64,000 nt of DNA from Smittia aterrima (lineage: Eukaryota; Arthropoda; Insecta; Diptera; Chironomidae), in NCBI GenBank assembly GCA_033063855.1, contig CP093830.1:11222854-11286853 (forward strand), read 5' to 3'. Of the stretch, positions 49,401 through 62,094 are shown one piece after another (the first letter of the stretch is position 1; every line of letters starts with the position of its first letter). A program made the translations under genes and the position numbers. The notes below the pieces were generated by a model. That model was not told where the DNA came from. It worked only from the letters and a program-made list of their open reading frames with translations, and ran no database searches.

Positions 49401-49941
49401 TTTCATTTTGCTATTTACACCCTGTAATGATTCATTTGTTTCTTTCGTTAGCGCAATTGCCTTCTGTTAACAGACTCAGAGTTTTCTTGAGAGTTCAAAA
49501 AGCTCTTGTTTATCAGAAGACAGTCGACAGCTGAAACGAACTTCTAAAGTTGTAAACGGTATACATTGTTAATACTTAATGAGTTAAAATAGTTTTAAAA
49601 TGATTTGAAATGTTCGAGACGCTCAATGTCTCTCGAAGCTGAGGAAAAACATAAAATTAGTTTTTGTGTGGAAATTACGATCGAATTAGCTTGTTCGTAA
49701 TTTCGGAAAATCTTTGCGCGAAACAGAAGAAAAACTTTCAACATTAAACTTAAAAAGTGATTGCCTTCCGTTCTCAAAAATAATAATGCTGAGAGTGTTT
49801 ACCTTAAATCATAAAATAAAGTATTCGTCCTGGTTCAATCACTAAAGTTGCTTCTTGTCGACAACCGACGCATTTTACAAATATAAACTTTTATGGCATT
49901 TCAATGTGTGTCTCGCTTGATGTGTGCACTTAATACCTGAC
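43438..49941. other. acj6 3' UTR and gene-free interval before dsh
   Basis: 6.5 kb with no supported gene. An AATAAA at 43898-43903 is a candidate early 3' end for acj6. TTTATT at 49186-49191 is a candidate minus-strand polyadenylation signal for dsh. A short GA tract lies at 45968-45980. Open frames here (for example 45668-46030, minus strand) show no domain. Remaining acj6 regulatory DNA or a long neuronal 3' UTR could lie here. Confidence 0.45.
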
Positions 49942-52900
49942 CTAGTCATGCTGATGTCCCTTCGATGACGAGTTGGACGATGATTTGGAATTCTTATCGC
50001 CGTTCTTTAGCGACACTAAACGAGGATGAAGTTTTTGTTAGCAAAAATTAATTACAAAGGTGAATGACTTACTGTGGTTTGTCTGCTGAATGAGGTTTTT
50101 AATCATGTATTTTTGGCTTTCGGTCGATGAGCAACTCTTTGACGTTGTCGATGATTTTGATGAGGCCTTTTGCAAGTGCGGTAAACCCGACATTGTGGAC
50201 ATTGGCTTTTCGATGACGTAATAGTTGGGATCGTTCATTCCGCTGACACTGCTGCCGACAGTGAAGTAATGAGCTTGATTGGGCATGAAGCACTCGGGCG
50301 CTGGGAGGCTTGGCGGAGGCCCTAATTGATAATTAGGAAGAGCATTGACATGTGATGGCAAATTGGAAATTTGATCGATAATACTTTCGGTATCATCCAA
50401 CATGTATGGATTATGGCCGATTAGTGTCGATGCGTTATCTGTGTTGAAGAAATTAGTTTAGTTTATGATCAAAAAAGATTTTAAGAATTATTACCGTCGT
50501 CTTCGTTGAGACAACTACTTCCGGAATCGCCCTCGCCGAACTGATAATAGGAATTCTCACTGAAAGTCAACTTATTCACTGTGTGCTTGATGAAGTTCTT
50601 TCGCAACATGTTTCCGATGAATTTCCTTGCTTCTCGTCTATCGTGGATGCCCTCGACGTTATCAGTTATCCAATTTACCAAATCGCTGGAAATTTAAGAA
50701 AGAAAAAACAGTTTAACGGAAAGTTTTGAAACGATCGCAGCGCCAGACTCAGGCACAACACGAATTTCATAATTTAAGATTTTGTCAAGAATTCAACTAT
50801 TTAAAAAAGTAAGAAACATCAAGAAAAGATGCCTCAGAAGATTTATTGCAACTTGTGCTTCGAGACGCAAGCTGAGACCAGACGTAAACACTTCATTACA
50901 AGTTGCAGCCATGTTATTTGCGAGTCCTGTTTGACACAGAAAAACTTTTGTGGATTATGTGCCAAGGATTGCAAGGCTCTTGAGATTAATGCCGATCTTC
51001 CGACAGAAGTGAGAGCTTTCTTCGAAGACGGCAGCATCCCGAAAATGAATAACTTAGTCACAAAGATCCAGAACTTCCGAGAGAATCAAGCAAAGATGTT
51101 CGCTGAGAAAACGATTCGCTACAGTGACGAGTACAAACTAAAGTATTCAAAGTACTTAAAGTGTGATCCAGTCGTTAATGAGTTGAAAGTCTGCGAGCAA
51201 GGCGAACGTGAATTAGTTTCCCTGATGAAAACAGCTTACAAGTGAGAAAACAAGATACTTTTAGGTTACCAACAATTGCTCAATTGTTTCTTTTTAGTTC
51301 ATGCTCTTTTAAACCAGAGCTTCTTCGAGAGACACCAAGAGGACCAAATTTTAGACGATCAATTTCACAAGCGAGCTCATCTCATTCACCAGCATCATCT
51401 CACACTGGATCCAATTCACATCATTCGCCATCTTCTCGTATGTCTCACGCTTCCTCAGCGAGCGGAAGACAATCAGTTCTTTCGAATGATATGAAACGCG
51501 CCATTGAATTTCGAACTTATCCTAGTTCTGGCTCTGGACATCAAATGACTTCAAACTCAATCAAACCACGATCATCAAGCTCTGGATATTCTTCTCTTAT
51601 CGGAAACAATCAACCTCCAGGAACATTCAAAAGCTTCTCGCCATCAGTTTCCAACTATTCTTCTGAGAAACCGACGAACATTCCAGCAGCACTTCAGATG
51701 TATCAAGAAGGCTCAAGTAAAACTCTTATGAAAGATCTTTTGATTAAAATGCAACAAGCCAACTTAGCTAAAGTCAAAGCTTTAACTGGTCAAATACGCA
51801 AGTAATTCTCAAGATATTTGTAACGGACTCATCACTTTATATGAATTAACTCAGGAATAAAGGAAATTCCCAATCGAACGTAAGTCTCAAATATATTTTT
51901 GCATGATAAACTCACCTGCCAATAAATGCGTATGGTATTGTGATTTTGAGCCACATACGATCACGAATCTCCAATCCGCTGTCAGGTTTCTTCATTGCAC
52001 CTACGATGAACTTATATGGCATGTTGACATTGAGGCGTTGTTGCTTGATGGCTGATAATACTTCGGAATCAGTTTCAAGATTCTCGCATGATCTCAGAGC
52101 TTGTGTATGCGCTAGCCATGCTCCCGGATCGATTGGTCGAACAGGTTCCGAACGTGGAATAGTGAAATAGCCTTCAATGAATAATAGAGTGTCAATAGAA
52201 GTTTATAAGACATTAAGAGCTTTGCTCACCTTTAGGATTTGGGTCCCAACACTTTGCCACAACCAATTTGACAGGGCCGGGCTTTTGTACAACTTCTCGA
52301 AGAACTTTAACGGCCTCGTCATTAGTCATATTCTCGAAATTAATGTCGTTCACTTGAAGAATCATGTCGCCCGGTTCTATTCGCCCATCGAGTTGCACTG
52401 CTCCTCCTTTCATGATGCTTCCAACGTAAATCCCTCCGTCGCCGCCCCGATTCGACTGTCCAACAATTGAAATTCCTAGAAATCGATAAATGTCAATTAG
52501 AATAAGTTTGGAGCTAAGGCTTTCTCTATTTTACCTAGAAAGTTCACCGTATCCATGTTAATTTGAACTGTTATTATGTTTAATGACATGGTGGAGTCGG
52601 TAATTGAGCTATAAGACGACGTGCGTGACATTTGCTGGTTTGGTCTCTTTTTCCTTCGCTGCGGCTTCTTCCGGATCTTCAAGCGACTGTTCTGTTGACT
52701 CGAGAGGATCGACGAGTATTCCGTCAGATTCTCATCGTAATCATAGTAGTTCTCGTGTCTCTTGTCCATGTCATTCTCTGTCTCGTCATCTTCAACAAAG
52801 CTCGTTGAACTGGCGAGGTCCGACGACGAAGATAGGAAATTCGTGACAGCTTGATACGTGAGCCTTCCGTCAGCTCCATGTCGACTGACCATCTTTTGAT

Positions 52901-53445
52901 GTTCACCACCATCAACCTTATCAGGGTTTGGTGTCTCTGATGCATTCGAAGTAGCATCGTTCGACGTGACCAACTATTTAAAGAGAAGAAAATAAACGAG
53001 TTGACGATATTAGATCGTTATCGATTGATAGCGACAGGTTTTGGAAGCAACTTTCATCATCAAATGTAACGTTTCTTCTCTTAACACTCACCCAACAGAC
53101 GACTTTATTGTTGAAACATGGAAGAACTGTATTATCATCAATTATCTCTTCTTTTACGACACTGTAATTGAAACGAGAATACGAAAGAGTTACAAATCAA
53201 TTACCCAACTGATGCTAATTAAGCAGTTAATCCGAAACTCACCCGAAGTCAGCGTCCATAGACTTAAAGAAAAATTTATAACTGCATGTCTGCTGTTTGC
53301 TCAGAATGATCTTGAAGTCACGCAATTTCACTTGAAGTGGCGGAAAAGGTATTTTCACTAAATATGGTGTGTCCTCGTCATCGATGTGATAAATAATTTT
53401 CGTCTCCTTTTGATTGTAAAGCTGATTATCGTCATCCTCAGCCAT
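49942..53445 (-). CDS. dsh: dishevelled (Wnt pathway DIX-PDZ-DEP scaffold)
   Basis: Eight minus-strand exons, 53445-53243, 53161-53092, 52973-52535, 52475-52230, 52171-51916, 50685-50495, 50438-50073 and 50015-49942, give 614 residues (fly about 620). The DIX domain spans about residues 15-91 (TKIIYHIDDEDTPYLVKIP, YKFFFKSMDADFGVVKEEI). A basic/serine-rich linker follows (KIRKKPQRRKKR). The PDZ domain spans about 225-315 (NFLGISIVGQSN, GGIYVGSIMKGGAV, GRIEPGDMILQVND). The DEP domain spans about 380-460 (FIGSDLVNWI, RREARKF, HTVNKLTF). It transduces Frizzled signals to the beta-catenin and planar polarity branches. The intron splitting the DEP domain (50686-51915) contains another gene on the plus strand. 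Confidence 0.96.
50829..51805 (+). CDS. Zip3/RNF212-family RING protein (vilya/narya/nenya-like), nested in dsh
   Basis: Two exons, 50829-51241 and 51298-51805 (56-bp intron), give 306 residues. The N-terminus is a RING: C7xxC10, C25xH27, C30xxC33 and C41xxC44 (CNLC, CSH, CESC, CGLC). A helical, charged segment follows. The C-terminal half is a serine-rich tail with many SS/HSP units, closing with the charged helix MKDLLIKMQQANLAKVKAL. RING, then coiled coil, then Ser-rich tail is the layout of Zip3/RNF212/Vilya proteins, SUMO or ubiquitin ligases that mark meiotic crossover sites. In this family the sequence diverges fast, so I do not choose a fly ortholog. The whole gene lies inside one dsh intron on the opposite strand. 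Confidence 0.75.
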
Positions 53446-54366
53446 CTTTAGTCACGCGAAACGAAAATTGTCTCGCAACAGATTCTCGATGATTGATGTA
53501 GAGTGAAACTCCCCACACTCTCTCCCTTTCTCTCTACTCAGTCGAAAGTTTATAATCAATAACTTTTCCTTTATGTTGATGATTCCGATGAAAATGAGCA
53601 ATTAGTCAATCTACGGAAAATCCCTGTTTTTCTATCGAAGCAAAATACTGTTTGAGTCGAGGCGAGAAGTTATGATTGATTTGCGAGCAACAATAGCTTT
53701 GATTTCGTGTAGTTTCGTTTTCTTTCTCTTTAAGTCTTTACGACTTCCTCAAACTTTTTTATCGTCTCAGATGGAGCACAAATTCGTTGATTAACATCCG
53801 GCACCAAAGCCCATCACGCTTTTCGTGACATCGGCCTTCGAATGGCTAAGTTTGTAATCACTTGATGCACTTTCAACGCGAGTTATTGTAAAAAAAAAGA
53901 TTTTAGACAGACTTCTTGCGAGGAATTTTCTCCATGATGGATGTGCGGGAGTTGAGTCACAATAATTTGCTCTGGACTTGGGAAAAATATTTTTTTTTGT
54001 TCCTGGAAATATTTTTAATTTCTTAGAAATTCTCATGATTTTCATAGAATTTTGAATTTTATTAAAATATTTAAGAAATATCAATAACTTGACATTCCTG
54101 ATAAATATTTCCCAACGTATCCACCTAACGGCAAACGAGCGAAGTGATCCGGCTGCGTACGCAACATTTAGCTATGTCACACGACATAATCAAGATCACA
54201 ACATCAACATAAACTTTTGTTTTGTTTATTTCCAAAAACATTCCACATTCAATGTAGCAACATCAGATTCTAATTCTAGTTGATTAGCAATTAATATGAG
54301 ATGTGGCTTTAATTTTAATTTAATAAGGAATCCGTATTCATTTTGATATATTTGATAATTCACTTT
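53446..54366. other. dsh promoter and Pgi 3' region
   Basis: 0.9 kb between the dsh start codon and the Pgi stop codon, both genes on the minus strand. It contains a pyrimidine-rich stretch (CTCTCTCCCTTTCTC near 53518). A candidate Pgi polyadenylation signal (TTTATT, minus-strand AATAAA) is at 54225-54230. No gene is seen. Confidence 0.5.
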
Positions 54367-56329
54367 TTACCAGTTGCCTTTGATAAAGTTAATCAAGCCG
54401 TTTGTAGACGAGTCGTGGCTTGAAACTTTGTCGTTGTTTGCCAAATCACCTTCGATAGCCTTTGCGAGAGCTTTGCCCAACTCAACGCCCCATTGATCGA
54501 AAGAGTTGACATCCCAGATGATTCCTTGTGTGAAGATCTTATGCTCGTAGGTGGCGATGAGAGCTCCCAAAGTGAATGGAGTCAACTTCTTAACGACAAT
54601 CGAGTTAGTTGGACGATTTCCGGTGAAGACTTTGTGTGGGACGAGATTCTCTAACTTTTCTCCTTTCAGTCCAGCCTTTTCCAATTCAGGGCGGACTTGT
54701 TGCTCGGTCTTGCCAAGAGCAAGAGCTTCAGTCTGTGCCAAGAAGTTCGCCAGCAACAACTTGTGGTGAATTCCACCGGCGATTGGATTTTGTGTTTGCG
54801 CGGTAGCAATAAAATCAGCTGGAATCACGCGAGTTCCCTAGACGAAGAAGAAATTGATAAGAGAGCGTTATGTCAAACTGAATGATAGTGCACGTCGTCA
54901 TTTTATTACCTGATGGATTAACTGATAAAAAGCGTGTTGTCCGTTTGTGCCAGGTTCACCCTGAAATCAGAAAGGAAAACATTTCGAATGATATTGACTG
55001 CGTGAAGGGCAGAGAACGTAACTTTGACATTCAATTTTCAAGATTGCATTAAAATTGCATCACGTTCACTTACCCAGACAATCGGTCCAGTTTGGTAGTC
55101 GACACGCTTTCCGCTTTTTGCGACGCCTTTGCCGTTGCTCTCCATGTCACCTTGTTGGAAGTAAGCTGAGAAACGATGAAGATATTGATCGTATGGGAGA
55201 AGAGCAGTCGTCTCAGCTCCATAGAAGTTGGAGTACCAAATTCCCAAAAGAGCCAGAATAACGGGAGCCTAAAATAAATTGAACTTGAATGATTCGATTG
55301 ATTGAAGCTTTGATTTTCTTACGTTTTGGTCCAACGGAGCTGTTTGGAAATGTTGATCGACGTGGAACGCGCCTTCTTGCAATTTCTCGAAGTTCTCAAA
55401 GCCAATAGAAAGCGAGATTGACAAGCCAATAGCTGACCACAACGAGTAACGTCCTCCGACCCAATCCCAGAAGCCAAACATGTTCTTAGCATCGATTCCG
55501 AATGCTGTTGCCTTCTCTTCGTTAGTGGACAAAGCCACGAAATGCTTAGCAACAGCTGCTGGGTCCTTAGCTGTCTCAAGGAACCAAGACTTGGCTGACG
55601 TTGCGTTGGTGATTGTTTCTTGTGTAGTGAAAGTTTTCGACGCAATGATGAAAAGAGTCGTTTCAGCATTGATCTTCTTGAGTGTCTCAGCCAAATGAGT
55701 TCCGTCAATGTTTGAAACGAAATGCATGTTCAAGCCCTTCGAGTAAGGCTTCAAAGCTTCGGTAACCATCAATGGTCCCAAGTCAGAGCCACCGATTCCA
55801 ATGTTGACAACATCAGTCATCTTCTTGCCTGTGTATCCCTTCCAGTCTCCGCTCAAGACTTGATTGGTGAACTCCTTCATATGAGCAAGGACAGCAAGAA
55901 CATCTGGCATGCAATCTTTGCCATCAACCATCACAGGCTTTCCTGACTTGTTTCGCAATGCTGTGTGCAATACAGCGCGATCTTCGGTAATGTTGATGTG
56001 AGCTCCACCGAACATTTCTTCGCGGGCTTTAGCGAGTCCACGAGATTCAGCCAATTGAAGCAACAACTTCCAAACGTCATCAGTTACCCGATTTTTCGAG
56101 TAATCCTGAAAATGTTTTGATTGCATAAGAATGTCGTAATCTCTGACCTTTGACATCTCACCAATAAAATGTCGCCATCGTTGGGAGTCTTCAACGTCAT
56201 GCTGAACTTATCGAAGCGCTTTGGGTCGCTATCGAAAAGTTGCTTAATGTTGATCTTCGATCCGTTCTCATTGTAATATTGTTGGATTTTTTGGTAGACC
56301 GGGTCGGCAGACAAAAGCGGTTTCGACAT
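54367..56329 (-). CDS. Pgi: glucose-6-phosphate isomerase
   Basis: Five minus-strand coding exons, 56329-56162, 56105-55323, 55268-55074, 54960-54910 and 54837-54367, give 555 residues (human 558). Recognisable landmarks are VNIGIGGSDLGP, the sugar-phosphate site ASKTFTTQET, GGRYSLWSAIGLSI, the catalytic glutamate context QQGDMESNGK, the histidine context EPGTNGQHAFYQLIHQ and the lysine context DQWGVELGKALA. It interconverts glucose-6-phosphate and fructose-6-phosphate in the cytosol (glycolysis/gluconeogenesis). Exon 4 is only 51 nt. A 5' UTR intron (56343-56592) precedes the start codon. Confidence 0.97.
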
Positions 56330-56342
56330 CTTCGAGTGGAGC

Positions 56343-56592
56343 TAAAAGTTATCTCTCGTTAATTGACTTTAATATTCTCGAATCGATCGCGATTTTATTT
56401 TTGTTAGTGCCGGAAATTTCTTCGACCTTGGCATGACCTCTTCGTTTACAAGTGAAACTCTGTTTTCTATTTTCCAATAAGAATTTTCACTTGTCAAGAA
56501 CACAAATCGCGATCGATATTTAGCTCAACTCATTTCATGACAATTAATCAATAGCTTAAGATTCTTAATCTTAAAAATTATTGTCAACTCAC
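56343..56592 (-). other. 5' UTR intron of Pgi
   Basis: On the minus strand a GTGAGT donor begins at 56592. A TTTTAG acceptor ends at 56343, 13 bp before the ATG. The non-coding first exon would lie around 56593-56740. Confidence 0.55.
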
Positions 56593-57458
56593 TTGATAAT
56601 CAACGATCGGAAAAAAAGTTGCAAACTGTTTCGTGAGAGAAACGGAGAATGAATGAAGTCGTGGTGAAGTGTAAATTGCGTTGAACGTCAGCGACAGTTG
56701 ATTAAGCCGAGACATTCGAAAACATTGAAAGCGCTTCTATGTTGAGATTGCAAAAATGAAGATATTTAAATTAATGTTTCATTCAATTATTTAATGGAAA
56801 TTCTTCTCTTAATTGATGAAGAGTTGTGACTTAATTTCTTGACTTTGGGGGAACAAAAGTATCTTAATTTAGCTACATGATCATCGAACACCGCCTAACG
56901 TCTTCTACCGTCCAGAAAACATGCAACATGTAGCGACTCCAACGCCACACGATTTCCCCGGGAACTTTCTCGTCAGTCGAGCGTTCGGTATCGGAATATT
57001 TTACATTTAAAAAAACTTACTCGCTTGTTTTCTCTGATATTTTGTGTTCTTTCGTCGATTTTGTTGAATCTTTTTTACTTCAAAGTGTTTATAAGATTGA
57101 TATTAATAGATTTAAGTTGGAGGAGTTACGAGAAAGTGCCTTAGACGACCATAATTCGGAGAAATAACTTTCCCTATTATGCGTCCATCGAGAATTACAA
57201 AAACAACGACAGGTGTAAAGATTTTTGTTTTGAAGACCCACACATGAAGACGAGAGGGTCCACAAGCTTCATCTCAAACAGTTTGCTCAATCAAAGTGAT
57301 AGAAAGTGAATCATTCGGTGTTCAGTTACTGAAAAGTATTTTATCAGTCGAGTGGTCTCTCGCTCGCACTACTCTCGCTTATTTAAAAAGCTGTTACAAG
57401 ATATTTCTTCTTCCGTCTCCTTCTCGTCGCTATTTGATGGGAAAAAACATTGCGAAGA
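56593..57458. other. divergent promoter region of Pgi and Magi
   Basis: Holds the first non-coding exon of Pgi (minus strand) and the 5' UTR of Magi (plus strand). Initiator matches TCAGTT (57322-57327) and TCAGTC (57344-57349) precede the Magi ATG. The first has AGTGG at +28, a four-of-five DPE match. No gene lies between. Confidence 0.4.
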
Positions 57459-60400
57459 ATGGAAGCAGAAATTAAAAATTACGGTAAGACAGCATAGCTC
57501 AGAGTCTCAATCTTCTCTTGATGATTTCAATTGCAAAACTCAACCAATGCAATTATGCTCACAGATCAGTTTATTTACTTAATGTTTGGAGTTGAGCTTG
57601 GAAAACTCAAGAAGAAGTTGCAACAGAAATTACTCCCTCAACACAAAACAGAAACAGAAAGAGAGATAACGAAATAGTCAGGGCTTTGAATTTGATTTAA
57701 TTTATTTCAATAAGAGACGTTTTGTTTAAAATCAATCTCTTGGGGGGTCTAAAATCTTCTTATCAACCCCCAAAAAAATATTCAAGACTTCATTGAACAA
57801 AGGTTCAACAGGAAACACCAAACCCTGATTTGAATAAAGAAAAATTATTGAAGAAAAGAATGTTAGAAGTGAGGCAAGTGCATCACATTATTCTCAGTTC
57901 CCTTGCGTCTCGCCTTTCGTCTACATCGTTTTCTTGTTTCTGTTGTTTGTGTTTCTTTTGATTTTTCGGGGCAAGAAAACATTTCTTAAGCGCTTTGCTT
58001 TTACAGACATCGGTGAATCATCGAGAAATTACCATCACAACATCCAAATGATCAATCGAAAGCACGGATTCCACAACGATGACGATGACTTAGGTCCCTT
58101 ACCTTCGAATTGGGAAAAGGCTTACACAGAGAATGGAGAAACTTACTTCATTGATCATACGACAGGACAATCACATTGGCTCGATCCTCGTCTTTCAAAG
58201 TTTCAAAAGAAATCGCTGCAAGATTGCGAAGACGATGAACTTCCATATGGTTGGGAAAAAATTGTTGATCCGGAGTACGGAATTTACTTCATCGGTGAGT
58301 CATGATGATTTCATCAAACCGCGAGTGTTTTAATTAATGTTTATCTTTGCGGTTTTGTAGATCACGTCAATAGAAAAACACAATATGAGAATCCTGTGAT
58401 ACAAGCAAAGCGTGAACTCGAGATGAATAAGCGACTTGATGCTTCCGCCAATTTCATGCCAGACAACGTTGATTCTCCGATGGAACCGAAGAGTTTCTTT
58501 ACAAAGAATCCATCAGATCTGCTTGGCGAAAGGATTCAAACGACTCTCATCAAGTCGCAACGAGGACTCGGCTTCACAATCGTTGGCGGTGATTGCAGTG
58601 ACGATGAGAATATTGAAGAGTTTCTTCAAATCAAATCGATTGTACCGAATTCTCCTGCATCAGCTGATGGAAAGCTCAAGACTGGCGACATTCTCGTGTT
58701 CGTCAATCACATTTGCGTACTTGGATTCACTCATCATGAGATGGTCAACATTTTTCAATCAATCATGGCTGGTGATGAAGTTCATCTCGATGTCTGTCGT
58801 GGTTATAAATTACCTTTCGATCCAACTGATCCAAACACTGAAATCGTGACTACCATTGCTGTCAACGGAATAAACGATGAAGTCGAAAAGAGTCGACTCT
58901 TCTTAGATCTTTCACACGACAGCTACAACTTCCTTGACATGTCATCAAATGATCCTGACAATTTAAATTACAAGAACCAAGCAGGAGCTTCGTTGGGCAA
59001 GAGCAACTTTGAAATTCCTGAAATTCACGATATTATCATCGTGAAAGGTGATCAAGGTTTTGGATTCACGATTGCTGAGAGCAACTTGTGGGGTCAGAAA
59101 GTTAAGAAGATTCTCGATCGACAATGTTGCAAGAATCTCCAAGAAGGCGACATCCTCCTTAGCATCAATAACATAAACATAAAGAATCTCACACACAACG
59201 AAGTCGTTCAAGTTCTAAAAGAATGTCCAAAGAATCAAGAGACGATTCTGAGAGTTCAGCGTGGTCTCATACGAAGCAGCTTGAATAAATTCAATGGAAA
59301 GCCAAGAGGCAAAGTCGACAGCAAACCAACGACTAATGGAAAACCTTTCTTGAATGGACTCTTTCGAAGTAAGACGCCCACCGCTGATCTCTACAGCACA
59401 CAGCAGAAGGAAACACTCCCGATTCGGCCAAAAACTCCACTGGTGGACACTCGAGCTCGCATTCATATGAAAACTCCAAATCAAATGAACGATCTCAACA
59501 CCGACGACATCGAACTCGACAGCAAGCTCACAGATCACGATGACAATAAGTCAACTATCTCAACAGCAACCACAGCGTACGACACAACAAAGTTATTGAC
59601 AGAGCAATTCGACAACTTCGCAATTAACGATCAACGTAGTGACACCTACACAACGACTGATTCTATTACATCGAAAACAAGTGGCGGTCGGAATCGCTTC
59701 TTCAGTCCACTCGACATCAAAAATGGAAATTTGGATAATGGATTCAACAACGGCGGAGATTACTATTATGGTAATTCAAGCAACTCTGTTTACTCTTTGC
59801 CGCCCCCGCCATCGATTCCATCGTCACAGACTCGATACATTCAACCAATTCAACCACCGCAACAATCTGTGTCGACGATTCCCTATCAACATCAACCACA
59901 CGAAAGCTGCTTCTGTTATGACTGTCAAGACTATCGAATCAAGCAAGCACAACAAATCGAATACGGTGCCCCATCGAATAATAACTCAGACTACAGTACA
60001 TTGCAAACATCTTTTAATATGCCACCGCAGATGAGTGACAATGTCGGGAAACGTATCAACGACTATCTAATGGATCGGAAACGAAGTGCTGGGGAGTTTA
60101 ACTTTAACAATGGAGGCAATTTTAACACTTTTCGAAGCAACGGAAATGGTCACATGAATGGAATGGTAAGTGAGACATAATAATTGAGATGTCAGATGAG
60201 TGACGATTGTTTCTTTACAGGACGAGTTCTATTATGTTGAAGTGACGCTGGAACGACAAGCTTTAGGTTTTGGTTTTCGAATCGTAGGTGGAACAGAGGA
60301 AGGATCACAAGTCTGCGTTGGCTACATTGTGAAAGACGGGGCTGCTGATCGAGACCCTCGAATTCAAACTGGTGATGAGATAATCAACATCAACGGTGTT

Positions 60401-60978
60401 AATGTCGTAAGTTAATAAATTTTCCATGCGTGTTCAGCAATTAAATTTTTCTTTCAACCAAGGAATGCGCATCACATCATCTTGTGGTTAAATTGATGAG
60501 CGAAGCGGCTCTCATAGGCCAAGTCATGATGCTTTTGCGAAAGAGGAAAGTGAGAGGTGGCAATAGCTTCTACCGACCGCCTAACACAAGCGGCTCTTAC
60601 GAAACCACAAACATGCCAATGCCTAACACTTACGACGTCATAATCAATAGACAAGAACATGAAGGCTTTGGATTCGTCATCATCTCATCATCAAATCAGA
60701 TGACAGGATCAACAATTGGCAAGATTATTCCCAATAGTCCTGCTGATAACAATCAATTGAAGATCGGAGATCGAATCATCCGAGTGAACGACATCGACAT
60801 CAGCAACTTATCTCACGGCGATGTAGTCAAGATCATCAAAGATTCTGGTTTAACCGTTCAGCTAACAGTCAGCAATTCAATCGCCAATCCAGATCCAAGT
60901 CAGTTTATCAACGATGCGCCATTTAACAGCAACATGAACGGCAACGGCGGGCTTAACACGTTCCCAATGATTTCCTGA
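57459..60978 (+). CDS. Magi: MAGI (WW-WW-PDZ scaffold), insect type without guanylate kinase
   Basis: Five exons, 57459-57483, 58007-58294, 58361-60165, 60221-60406 and 60463-60978, give 939 residues. Exon 1 encodes only MEAEIKNY and a split codon. Two WW domains follow (about residues 36-67, LPSNWEKAYTENGETYFIDH; about 83-115, LPYGWEKIVDPEYGIYFIDH). Then four PDZ domains, each with its carboxylate loop: GLGFTIVGG, GFGFTIAES, GFGFRIVGG and GFGFVIISS. A long Asn/Gln/Pro-rich linker separates PDZ2 from PDZ3. MAGI proteins organise adherens and septate junctions, binding PTEN, Par-3 and other partners through the PDZ domains. No guanylate kinase or leading PDZ is present, as in flies. The start was chosen because exon 1 splices in phase to DIGESSRN. 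Confidence 0.93.
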
Positions 60979-62060
60979 TTGCTGAACGGTACGTAAAATG
61001 TTTTTGCTCTGCTATCGCAGATAATCTTAATTTTTTCTCCTTTGAATGATTAGATGAACGTCACTTAGGATGTTACTTAGGACTTGCATGCTTTAATTGT
61101 CTGCTGACGAGAGATTCAATAACGTTAAACTAGATAATCAAATTTAATTTTAAGAAACCATGCAATCAATTTCATTCTTTTTGTCTATTCTCTGTTTCTT
61201 CCCATCGTTTGATAAGAAATTTACCAAAGTACTTATGCAACTTCAATCCCCAAGTATATTGTGTCGTCTCGTTGCTGTTTATTTATCTTTTACGATGTGG
61301 TGCTTCAACACTTTTAAAGCATGGCTAAAACTTGCTGCGATATAAATAAACAGCGACGAGGTTTTTCATTTATGAAAGAAATATAATTTTCGAATGCTTA
61401 ACGATTGCCAATGTTTGATGCCGAGCATTTCCATGCACATTATCATGAGAGGAACGGAAATTAGTGCAAAATATCATTTAGAGTTTAAGGGAATGTTTAG
61501 TAGCCTTAAAAACGACCATAATAATTATTAAGACTGACACTTAATGCCCTCGAATCGTGAGAGATCTAAATTTGTTTCTTGAAATTCTTCAAAGCAGTAT
61601 TAATCGCATTTTCCAATAGCTCACACTCTCTGCCTCTCTCTACGACTTTTCCAGTACCTTTCATTCTTTTTTACACGATCAGACTTTTTACTCAACTTGT
61701 TGCACGATGAAAATGTGAATGAACAAAACTTGTTACAATGTACTTAGATGCATACTTAATCAAATCGTATCAATCAATTTTTGAAATGAACGAGAATTTT
61801 TATTGAAGAATTGTGTAAGCAATAGTTAAGAGTTAGTGACAAAAAAAATGATTAAATAAAGAAATCTTTAAGAAATACAATGAAACGTTGAAGGATTTTT
61901 TGCACAACCGCTTCGAACATCATCCAGACGCAAACACAAAAACTTTGTGTGCAGCATCGTTGAAGTGGAACCAGCAAGAGAATTTCCAACTGCTGAGAAT
62001 CTCTTGAGCGTTTCGTGCCTTACTTCCACATTTCCATCGAGCTCAGCCGAATTTTCATTT
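60979..62060 (+). other. Magi 3' UTR and short intergenic interval
   Basis: Follows the TGA at 60976-60978. AATAAA at 61855-61860 is the best 3' end candidate; an earlier ATAAATAAA lies near 61340. An open frame at 61160-61345 is within this UTR and shows no domain. Confidence 0.5.
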
Positions 62061-62094
62061 TCAGTTCGCGTTGAAACTTCAGAAAAGACAGTCG
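62061..62094 (+). promoter_or_regulatory. Inr plus DPE core promoter
   Basis: TCAGTT (62061-62066) fits the arthropod initiator with A at 62063 as +1. AGTCG at 62090-62094 fits the DPE consensus RGWYV at exactly +28 to +32. There is no TATA box upstream. Confidence 0.5.

Noticed and set aside
51264..51297. Alternative upstream acceptor in the nested RING gene
   Set aside because: The AG ending at 51264 keeps the frame, but would leave an intron of only about 23 bp, too short to splice.
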